From: SAR324 cluster bacterium
GTDB taxonomy: Bacteria > SAR324 > XYD2-FULL-50-16 > HCM1
DNA length: 11,945 nt
Assembly (NCBI GenBank): GCA_002995645.1
Contig: PUHO01000022.1
Span: forward strand, 1-11,945
Direction: 5' to 3'
Shown here: positions 6,030 through 11,945 of the stretch, in pieces
How the letters are laid out: every line of letters starts with the position of its first letter
Numbering within the stretch: position 1 is the stretch's first letter
Notes under the pieces: model-generated
Databases searched by the model: none
Seen by the model: the letters and a program-made list of their open reading frames with translations, nothing else
What the model was told of the DNA's origin: nothing
Position numbers and translations under genes: made by a program

Positions 6030-6878
6030 TTATATAGTAAAGTCACCGTTTTTGATGAGTTGATCAATTGCTATAGCATGAGAAAGTAAAGTTGGCATTT
6101 TATCTAATGCTATCATATTAGCACCGTCTGAAGGTGCGGAGTCGGGGTTATCATGGGTTTCAATAAATAAACCGGCAACGCCAATAGCCAACGCGGCGCG
6201 CATTAATGTAGGAACAAACTTCCTATCTCCACCGGTTGCCCCACCTTGCGAAGAAGGCGCTTGCACTGCATGTGTTGCATCCATAATCACAGGTTTACCG
6301 GTTTCTTTCATTTGTTCTAAACCGCGCATATCAACAACAAGATTATGATAGCCAAAACAACTTCCCCTTTCACAAAGCATAATAGAGTGATTCCCTTGGC
6401 TCTCTATTTTTTCAATTACGTTCACCATATCACTTGGCGCCATAAATTGCCCTTTTTTAACAAGAATCGGTTTATTTGTTTTTGCCGCGGCAAGAAGTAA
6501 ATCAGTTTGCCTTGCAAGGAAAGCGGGGATTTGTAAAAAATCAACTGTTTTCGCTACTACTTCGCATTGTTCTGCTGTATGTACGTCTGTAATAATAGGG
6601 CAACCTAGCTTTAGTTTAATATCTTCAAAAATAGACATAGCTTGCTCTAGTCCAATACCGCGTTTGCCAGCAATAGAAGAACGATTTGCCTTGTCAAAAG
6701 ACGCTTTGAATATAAAAGGAATATTAAGTTTATCAGTTAAAGAAACCAGTTGTTCTGCCATAAAAAGAGCATGATCTTTTGTTTCAACTTGGCAAGGTCC
6801 GGCGAACAAATGAAACGGCGTATAATTGTTAATTTTCGTGTTTCTGAATGGACTTGTAACTGTAGTTTGTAGTATCAT
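6030..6878 (-). CDS. kdsA: 3-deoxy-8-phosphooctulonate synthase (Kdo-8-phosphate synthase)
   Basis: KdsA condenses phosphoenolpyruvate with arabinose-5-phosphate to give Kdo-8-phosphate, the first committed step towards Kdo, in the cytoplasm. The 282-residue length is normal. Key sites: FAGPCQVE (25-32), KASFDKANRSS (58-68, PEP loop), TDVH (97-100), KKGQF (141-145), DATHAVQ (200-206), and IETHDNPDSAPSDG (239-252). C29, H203, E240 and D251 match the four metal ligands of metal-dependent enzymes; the E. coli-type enzyme has Asn at the first position. The AGPCQ and downstream wording look alphaproteobacterial. It is the first gene of a minus-strand pair with the HAD phosphatase. Start ATG at 6878 has no clear Shine-Dalgarno. 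No arabinose-5-phosphate isomerase (kdsD) is in the window. Confidence 0.95.
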   Translation of the reverse strand: MILQTTVTSPFRNTKINNYTPFHLFAGPCQVETKDHALFMAEQLVSLTDKLNIPFIFKASFDKANRSSIAGKRGIGLEQAMSIFEDIKLKLGCPIITDVHTAEQCEVVAKTVDFLQIPAFLARQTDLLLAAAKTNKPILVKKGQFMAPSDMVNVIEKIESQGNHSIMLCERGSCFGYHNLVVDMRGLEQMKETGKPVIMDATHAVQAPSSQGGATGGDRKFVPTLMRAALAIGVAGLFIETHDNPDSAPSDGANMIALDKMPTLLSHAIAIDQLIKNGDFTI

Positions 6879-6897
6879 GAAAAAAATATTTATTTAG

Positions 6898-6926
6898 TTT
6901 ACATAAGTGTAGATTAAAAATAGCAA
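6898..6926 (-). promoter_or_regulatory. Possible promoter for kdsA in the divergent intergenic region
   Basis: The 74-bp gap between the divergent kdsA and membrane-sulfatase starts must hold promoters for both. On the minus strand TTGCTA (6926-6921), a 17-bp spacer and TGTAAA (6903-6898) give four of six matches in each hexamer, about 20 nt ahead of the kdsA ATG. On the plus strand the same bases read TTTACA-17-TAGCAA, with a poor -10. The plus-strand gene has a clear GAGG ribosome site at 6942-6945, seven bases before its ATG at 6953. The promoter call is weak. Confidence 0.3.
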
Positions 6927-6952
6927 TTTGATTTCCTTAACGAGGTATATTT

Positions 6953-8911
6953 ATGCAAATACAGCAACATAGATCAAGATTTTCTATTCTTATCTTAACA
7001 ATCAAATTTTATATTATTATTTCTTTTTTAGTACGTTTCTTTTTTACTATACAAAATTTAGATGCCGTTCTTCAAGGATCTTTTTGGGAAGCTAGTTATT
7101 CTATTCTTACAATTTTCTTGCAAGGCTTACTATATGATTTAAGTTTTAGTTTATATGCTATTATTCCGGCTTTATTCTATTTATGGCTTATGCCTAATAA
7201 ATGGTGGCAATCAAAAGCGAATCGAATCTTTATTAGTTGCTTTTTAGCGCTTTTATTTTTTTGTTTCTTTTTTACTACCATAGCTGAATATTTCTTTTGG
7301 AATGAATATCATACAAGATTTAATTTTATTGCAGTTAACTATTTAATTTACCCACATGAAGTAACAACAAACATAAAAGAAAGTTATCCTGTTTTTCCGC
7401 TTATGTTTCTTTGCTCTATGCTCGCAGTTTTGTTTTTGTTTTTTTTAAGAAAACCGGTAAACTACCTTTTGCATACTTCGGAATCGTTTTTGCCAAGAAC
7501 ATTAAAAACCCTATCGCTATTTATTTTAATAGGGCTTCTTTATTTTACAGTAGGGCAAGCGTTTCGTGAAAGAGTAAGGAACACGGTAGTTCGCGAATTA
7601 AGTTCTAATGGTCCTTATCAATTTATAGCGGCATTTCGTAACAATGAAATAAACTACCCTGTCTTTTATAAATCCCTTCCAAGTGCTCAAGTTACTAAAA
7701 TCATACGTAACGAAGTACAAACGCCAAATAGTAAATTCTTACCACCAAGGGGAGAATATGACACCTTACGTCACATAGAAAATAAACCGGTAGGAACAAA
7801 GCCTAATCTTATTATCATTATGGTAGAAAGTCTATCTGCGTCTTATATGAAATATGACACGCCAGCTAACGACTATACGCCGTACCTTGATGAATTAACA
7901 AAGAAAAGCTTGTTTTTCAATAAACTATACGCTGTGGGAACAAGAACAGTAAGAGGAATGGAAGCAGCAGAATTATCTATTCCACCCACACCCGGGCGAT
8001 CTATAATTAAACGTATAGGAAGAGAAAAGAATTTATATTCTTTAGGAAGTATTTTAAAAGATAACGGCTATAAAAATTATTTTTTATATAGCGGTCACGG
8101 TTTTTTTGATAATATGAATAGTTTTTTTAGCGGTAATGGCTATGAAACGATAGATCAAATGGATTCGCGTTTTCATTCTTCTGATTTTCATACGGCATGG
8201 GGCTATGCTGATGAATATTTATTTGACGTAAGTTTAAAACAAGCAAACAAGCTAGCCGCGCAAAAGCAGCCGTTTAGTTTTTTCATTATGACCGTTTCTA
8301 ATCACCGCCCTTTTTTATATCCTAAAAACGCACTAAACGAAAAGAAATGGCCACAAGGCGAGCGCGAATCAGTGGTAACCTATACGGATAAAACAATCCA
8401 TGATTTTTTAGAAAATGCGAAAAAAGAGCCTTGGTTTAACAACACTATTTTTGTGATTGTAGCCGATCATAACGCCCATTCAGACGGCAAGCTAGACCTC
8501 CCACTAGCAAGGTATCACATACCTTTATATATGTACGCACCGAAGTTAATTAAACCGCAAATTATAGATACGGTAGGTAGTCAAATAGACATAGCGCCAA
8601 CAGTACTTCATTTATTAGGTATTTCCTATACAGCGCCGTTTTACGGGAAAGATTTATTGACTTTGCCTAAAGAAAAAGGGCGTGCTTTAATTGGCACCTA
8701 TCAAAAACTAGGCTTTTTTCAAGGCTCGGATCTAGCTATTTTAGCCCCGCAAAAAGGCTTGTCTTTAACGCAAAATGCAGATAAGCCACTAAAAGCGAAA
8801 AACATAGACATAACAACAGATAATATAACGGTACAAAAAACAATTAGCTATTACCAATCGGCATATTATTTATATAAACGTAAATTATATTATCTTAACA
8901 ACAAGAAGTAA
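6953..8911 (+). CDS. LTA synthase/OpgB-like membrane phosphotransferase (sulfatase fold)
   Basis: A 652-residue inner-membrane enzyme with about five N-terminal helices (roughly 13-33, 50-63, 66-80, 93-115, 148-166, with another at 185-204 making the exact count uncertain) and an extracytoplasmic sulfatase domain from about 284. Active-site features are IIIMVESLSA (287-296; metal ligand E292), GTRTVRG (329-335; T332, the expected nucleophile), SGHGFFDNM (380-388), VSNHRPF (448-454; H451) and VIVADHNAH (501-509; D505, H506). Relatives transfer phosphoglycerol or phosphoethanolamine from phospholipids to teichoic acids, periplasmic glucans or LPS. In a Gram-negative Kdo locus, decoration of an envelope glycan or lipid is the likeliest role; the donor and acceptor cannot be read. 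GAGG at 6942 supports the start. It is transcribed away from kdsA and ends before a strong terminator. Confidence 0.88.
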   Translation: MQIQQHRSRFSILILTIKFYIIISFLVRFFFTIQNLDAVLQGSFWEASYSILTIFLQGLLYDLSFSLYAIIPALFYLWLMPNKWWQSKANRIFISCFLALLFFCFFFTTIAEYFFWNEYHTRFNFIAVNYLIYPHEVTTNIKESYPVFPLMFLCSMLAVLFLFFLRKPVNYLLHTSESFLPRTLKTLSLFILIGLLYFTVGQAFRERVRNTVVRELSSNGPYQFIAAFRNNEINYPVFYKSLPSAQVTKIIRNEVQTPNSKFLPPRGEYDTLRHIENKPVGTKPNLIIIMVESLSASYMKYDTPANDYTPYLDELTKKSLFFNKLYAVGTRTVRGMEAAELSIPPTPGRSIIKRIGREKNLYSLGSILKDNGYKNYFLYSGHGFFDNMNSFFSGNGYETIDQMDSRFHSSDFHTAWGYADEYLFDVSLKQANKLAAQKQPFSFFIMTVSNHRPFLYPKNALNEKKWPQGERESVVTYTDKTIHDFLENAKKEPWFNNTIFVIVADHNAHSDGKLDLPLARYHIPLYMYAPKLIKPQIIDTVGSQIDIAPTVLHLLGISYTAPFYGKDLLTLPKEKGRALIGTYQKLGFFQGSDLAILAPQKGLSLTQNADKPLKAKNIDITTDNITVQKTISYYQSAYYLYKRKLYYLNNKK

Positions 8912-8944
8912 AAATACAATATTTTACTGAACCAGTAAGAACAA

Positions 8945-8997
8945 AAGAAGGCAAAGCAACCAGGTCATATATAATGTTACCTTGCTTTGTCTTTTTT
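8945..8997 (+). terminator. Rho-independent terminator after the membrane phosphotransferase
   Basis: Arms 8948-8959 and 8982-8993 form a 12-bp stem with one G-U pair. After a three-base bulge (CCA), a further GGT/ACC pairing (8963-8965 with 8979-8981) closes a 13-nt loop. A run of six T (8992-8997) ends the structure. It lies 37 nt after the stop at 8911 and isolates this gene from the second pentapeptide gene. A smaller hairpin TTACTG-AAC-CAGTAA (8924-8938) lies just upstream, without a T-run. Confidence 0.85.
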
Positions 8998-9050
8998 ATA
9001 TTATATGCTAACTTATAGATAGTAAAAACAATTAGCTAGATATAATAAAT

Positions 9051-11075
9051 ATGAAAAAAATAATAGATTGGATAAAAGAAATAGGTACCTCTCTAAAAAA
9101 TTGGATAAAAGAAAATAAATTAATAGCTTTTTTAAGTTTTCTTGTAGTATGTATCGTAGCTCTAATGGTTATAGCGTGTCTTTCAGACGCTTTTATTTGT
9201 TTTCTAAATAACCATTTAATAAAAGAAACAGTTAAGAAAGGCTTAATTAAGAAAGAAGAAGTATTTAAGTTGCTTGGTTGGGCTCTTGCCGGTATTGGTG
9301 GTGCGCTAGGTTTAGTTTTATCAGCAAAACGAACAAAGGCAATCCAAGATCAAGCAAACGCAACGCAAACTCAAGCAAAGAATATATTAGAGCAAATAAA
9401 AGAAGATAAAGAACAAGCAGAAAAGCAAAGGCAGTCTAATGAAGAGCAATTTGAAAGGAAGCATAAACAAGAAACTTATTTTGAAGCAATTAAGATTTTT
9501 AAAGACGATGATGAAAGTATTAAGCTTGGTGCTTTTTATACGCTATATGGTTTAGCTCAAGAATATCGCGAAGCAGAAATAGAGCAAAAGCAGAAAATAG
9601 AAGAATTAGAAAAAGAAAAAGAAAAAATAAAGAACAAAGAAGAAATAAAAAAAGAGAAAGCTTTAAGAAAGAAAAATGAAGATTCACACGATCAAATTCT
9701 TACTATTATATGCGGTTTTGTTCGTTCTTATACACAAAGTAAAAAATATCAATCGGACAATAAAGAAAAACCGGCTACATTAATTCAATCTATATTAAAT
9801 ACTTTATGTGATGAAGAAAAGCCGTTTACTTATATAAATACAAGGGAAAGAATAGACTTAAGCGGTGCTAATCTAAAAGGAGCTAATTTAACTAAAGCCA
9901 ATCTAGAAAGTGCTGATTTAAGCGATGCCAATCTTGCAAAAGCTAATTTATTTAATGCCAATCTAAAAGGGGCTTATTTAAACAATGCCAATCTAGAAAG
10001 GGCTATTTTAGTGGATGCCAATCTAGAAGAAGCTATTTTACTTCAAGCTCATCTAGAAGGGGCTTATTTAAAGGAAACCAACCTAAAAGAGGCTTATTTA
10101 AACAATGCCAATCTTGCAAAAGCTAATTTAAACAATGCCAATCTAGAAAGGGCTAATTTAAACAATGCCAATCTTGCAAGGGCTTATTTAAGCGATGCCC
10201 GCCTAGAAGGGGCTAATTTAAGCAGTGCCAATCTAGAAGGGGCTTATTTAAACAATGCCAATCTAGAAAGGGCTTATTTAAAGGAAACCAACCTAAAAGG
10301 GGCTAACTTAATAGGAGCTGATTTATTTAAAGCCTATTTAGAAAGGGCTAAGTTAAATGACGCTAATCTTGCAGGAACAGAGTTAAATAATGCCAATCTA
10401 GAAGGGGCTTATTTAAGCGACGCCAATCTAGAAGGGGCTTATTTAAGCGAAGTTAATTTAGAAGGAGCTGAGTTAAATAATGCCAATCTAGAAGGGGCTT
10501 ATTTAAGTGATGCCAATCTAGAAAGAGTTGGGTTAAATAAAGCCAATCTAGAAGGGGCTTATTTAAGTGATACCAATCTAGAAGGAGCAGAGTTAAATAA
10601 TGCCAATCTTATAGAAGCAGAGTTAAGTAACGCTAATCTAAAAGGGGCTAATTTAAGCAATGCCGATCTTACAGGAGCTAACTTAATAGGCGCTGATTTA
10701 AGAAAAGTTAATCTAATAGGAGCTGATTTAGAAAATGCTAACTTAATAGGAACTAATTTAAGAGAAATTATTATAGAAAATGAAAAGAATGAAGTTATTA
10801 ATTTTAATAATGCTATTCTAATAGGAGCAATATGGGGAACAGATATTAATGAATATCTTGATGATTTCAAAATTAAATATCTTGATGATTTTGAAGAGGT
10901 AGATAATATTGATGATCTTAGTAAATACATAAAAGATATTCAAGAATCTATTAGTATGTATGAGAGTAAACTAGAGCGGCAATCAGAGCAAACACAAGAT
11001 ATTAAAGAAACTATAACTCGCTTAACAAAAATAAAAGAAGAAGCACTAAATCGCTTAAAAGATTTAAAAGAATAA
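9051..11075 (+). CDS. Membrane-anchored pentapeptide-repeat protein (copy 2)
   Basis: This 674-residue paralogue of the protein at 956-2794 has the same order: membrane helix 1 (about 22-43), helix 2 (about 71-91), a coiled coil (95-140), the conserved SIKLGAFYTLYGLAQEY (156-172) and DSHDQILTIICGFVRSYTQ (211-229) blocks, about 60 pentapeptides (268-575), and a C-terminal coiled coil (about 625-674). It carries a Lys/Glu-rich insert of about 32 residues between the two conserved blocks (173-210), absent from copy 1, and one hendecad unit instead of three. DNA around the conserved blocks is nearly identical to copy 1, while the beta-helix differs, with LEG/LER rather than LAG. Function unknown; the cytoplasmic beta-helix probably binds a partner at the membrane. 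A TATAAT at 9041-9046 lies only 4 nt before the ATG; if it is a -10, the message would be leaderless. Confidence 0.88.
   Translation: MKKIIDWIKEIGTSLKNWIKENKLIAFLSFLVVCIVALMVIACLSDAFICFLNNHLIKETVKKGLIKKEEVFKLLGWALAGIGGALGLVLSAKRTKAIQDQANATQTQAKNILEQIKEDKEQAEKQRQSNEEQFERKHKQETYFEAIKIFKDDDESIKLGAFYTLYGLAQEYREAEIEQKQKIEELEKEKEKIKNKEEIKKEKALRKKNEDSHDQILTIICGFVRSYTQSKKYQSDNKEKPATLIQSILNTLCDEEKPFTYINTRERIDLSGANLKGANLTKANLESADLSDANLAKANLFNANLKGAYLNNANLERAILVDANLEEAILLQAHLEGAYLKETNLKEAYLNNANLAKANLNNANLERANLNNANLARAYLSDARLEGANLSSANLEGAYLNNANLERAYLKETNLKGANLIGADLFKAYLERAKLNDANLAGTELNNANLEGAYLSDANLEGAYLSEVNLEGAELNNANLEGAYLSDANLERVGLNKANLEGAYLSDTNLEGAELNNANLIEAELSNANLKGANLSNADLTGANLIGADLRKVNLIGADLENANLIGTNLREIIIENEKNEVINFNNAILIGAIWGTDINEYLDDFKIKYLDDFEEVDNIDDLSKYIKDIQESISMYESKLERQSEQTQDIKETITRLTKIKEEALNRLKDLKE
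9855..10770 (+). repeat. Degenerate 30-bp repeat array coding about 60 pentapeptides
   Basis: About 30 in-frame units of 30 bp encode NL[E/A/K][G/R/K/E]A-[Y/N/E/K]L[S/N/K][D/N/E]x decapeptides. The dominant unit reads AATCTAGAAGGGGCTTATTTA followed by a variable triplet pair. It is less homogeneous than the array at 1735-2296, with drift towards its 3' end (ANLIGADLxx units after about 10660). Assuming four pentapeptides per coil, it would build about 15 coils, roughly one and a half times copy 1. Confidence 0.88.
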
Positions 11076-11138
11076 GCAACTGATAGCTATGACGAGTTAC
11101 TATAACAAAACAAATAAAAATACAGAAACATAATACTA

Positions 11139-11819
11139 ATGCAATCTATACGTACGAATCACGATCCTTTTATAAAAAAATCTTCTTTCCTTTTGCAGGC
11201 AAAAAACAAAGCAAACGGGCTAGACTTACTTGACGCCCTTTGTCCGGAGATAATTAAAACCGCTTTCTTTGATCCCCAATATAGGGGGATTATGGATAAA
11301 ATGAAGTACGGCAATGAAGGAGCAAGGCAAAAACAACGCGTAGCATTGCAGCAAATGGATAAGGAAACTATTATCCAATTTATTAATGGTATTGATAGAG
11401 TGCTTGCTAAAAGTGGCTATCTGTTCCTCTGGATAGATAAATTTCATTTATGTGAAGGAGTCCATACATGGATAGAAGAGACACAGCTACAAATTGTAGA
11501 TTTAATCACATGGGATAAAACAAGAATGGGAATGGGATACAGAACAAGAAGGCAATGCGAGTATTTACTTGTCTTGCAAAAAAAGCCTATTAAAGCAAAA
11601 ACAACCTGGTCTATACACACAATCCGCGATATACATAGCGAAAAAGTAAACCCAAAAGAACACCCCCACAGTAAACCAATTCAGTTGCAAAAAGAATTAA
11701 TCAGCGCAACTACAAACGAAGAGGACTACGTGCTTGATCCTGCAGCCGGAAGTTATAGCGTCTTACAAGCCTGTGAAGCATTAAATAGAACTTTTATAGG
11801 AAGTGATATAAAAGGATAA
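11139..11819 (+). CDS. Orphan site-specific DNA methyltransferase (amino-type, beta-like motif order)
   Basis: A 226-residue predicted S-adenosylmethionine-dependent DNA methyltransferase. The catalytic motif IV lies near the N-terminus as FFDPQY (43-48), a variant of DPPY, and is followed by a motif V-VIII region (YLFLWIDKFH, then a strand at ITWDKTRMGMG). The C-terminal part holds a motif X-like HPHSKPIQLQKELI (174-187), the motif I SAM-binding loop LDPAAGSYS (199-207) and motif II FIGSDI (219-224). The order IV...X-I is that of the beta class, which makes N6-methyladenine or N4-methylcytosine. The target-recognition region is short (about 120-170). No restriction gene accompanies it, so it is either an orphan regulator or epigenetic enzyme or a mobile-element gene. 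Start ATG 11139, 63 nt after the pentapeptide gene, no clear Shine-Dalgarno. The protein ends just after motif II, so its C-terminus is minimal but seems intact. Confidence 0.82.
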   Translation: MQSIRTNHDPFIKKSSFLLQAKNKANGLDLLDALCPEIIKTAFFDPQYRGIMDKMKYGNEGARQKQRVALQQMDKETIIQFINGIDRVLAKSGYLFLWIDKFHLCEGVHTWIEETQLQIVDLITWDKTRMGMGYRTRRQCEYLLVLQKKPIKAKTTWSIHTIRDIHSEKVNPKEHPHSKPIQLQKELISATTNEEDYVLDPAAGSYSVLQACEALNRTFIGSDIKG

Positions 11820-11903
11820 GTTACTATCGTTATTATATAACCCCTTGTTAGCAAGCGACTCCTTAATATTTCTATGTCCATTAATTAATAAAATGTTTTT
11901 CAT
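11781..11903 (-). pseudogene. 5' fragment of a second NAD(P)H oxidoreductase gene
   Basis: Reading leftwards from ATG at 11903, the first 20 codons (to 11844) encode the same 20 residues as the start of the intact gene at 43-612, MKNILLINGH and the next ten. Homology then stops abruptly and the frame runs through 20 unrelated codons to a TAA at 11783-11781, overlapping the 3' end of the methyltransferase gene. All four base differences in the shared 60 bases are silent third-position changes (codons 7, 8, 19, 20). The piece therefore comes from a diverged, once functional relative and not from a fresh copy of the left gene. It keeps the same 42-bp leader. Confidence 0.8.
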
Positions 11904-11945
11904 ACAATCCCCAAAAAATAAAAAGGCAACCTACATAGAGTAGAT
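11848..11945 (-). repeat. Right terminal inverted repeat (about 98 bp)
   Basis: Reverse complement of 1-98 with two mismatches (facing positions 63 and 66 of the left copy); the outermost 62 bases are identical. It forms the exact right end of the window. The inner part is the oxidoreductase fragment described above, the outer 42 bp its leader. The bases between the methyltransferase stop and this repeat (11820-11847) hold no feature I can support. Confidence 0.9.

Noticed and set aside
1..11945. Circular molecule
   Set aside because: The ends match in inverted and not direct orientation, so they do not overlap head-to-tail as in a circular contig.

Overview
The window is AT-rich DNA (roughly one third G+C by eye). 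It carries genes for the lipopolysaccharide core sugar Kdo, so the host is a Gram-negative bacterium. The KdsA protein has the AGPC-type (metal-dependent) active site and wording typical of alphaproteobacteria. The low G+C, weak Shine-Dalgarno sites and large repeat-rich pentapeptide proteins suggest a host-associated or intracellular lineage, perhaps Rickettsiales- or Holosporales-like. That placement is inference, not proof.

Layout. (1) 1-98 and 11848-11945 are near-perfect inverted repeats that form the two exact ends of the window. The left copy runs into an intact NAD(P)H oxidoreductase gene (43-612). The right copy carries only the first 20 codons of a sister gene, pointing inward. (2) 613-955 has no gene but holds a 103-bp element duplicated in tandem. 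(3) 956-2794 and 9051-11075 are two paralogous proteins with two membrane segments, a coiled coil and a long pentapeptide-repeat beta-helix; they bracket the central block as direct repeats. (4) 2839-5388 is a plus-strand operon behind a near-consensus promoter: two tandem single-domain rhodaneses, kdsB, a 74-residue unknown and a histidine-phosphatase-like protein. (5) 5389-6878 is a minus-strand pair, kdsA followed by a HAD phosphatase, converging on the first operon with the stop codons touching. (6) 6953-8911 is a five-helix membrane enzyme of the LTA synthase/OpgB/sulfatase superfamily, closed by a good intrinsic terminator at 8945-8997. (7) 11139-11819 is an orphan DNA methyltransferase.

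How the genes fit together. KdsA makes Kdo-8-phosphate and KdsB activates free Kdo as CMP-Kdo. The step between them, the phosphatase KdsC, is not present as a recognisable KdsC. A C1-capped HAD enzyme sits directly behind kdsA and is the obvious substitute; the histidine-phosphatase-like protein is a second candidate but lacks its second catalytic His. The membrane sulfatase-fold enzyme probably decorates an envelope glycan or lipid with a phospho-alcohol group. The central block therefore reads as an envelope-glycan locus.

Most worth a second look: the inverted repeats at the exact ends, whose differences in coding sequence are all synonymous; the homogenised 30-bp repeat array in the first pentapeptide gene, with two constant and two variable helix faces; the pair of pentapeptide paralogues flanking the Kdo block; the tandem 103-bp element; and the unusual phosphatase and rhodanese content of the Kdo operon.
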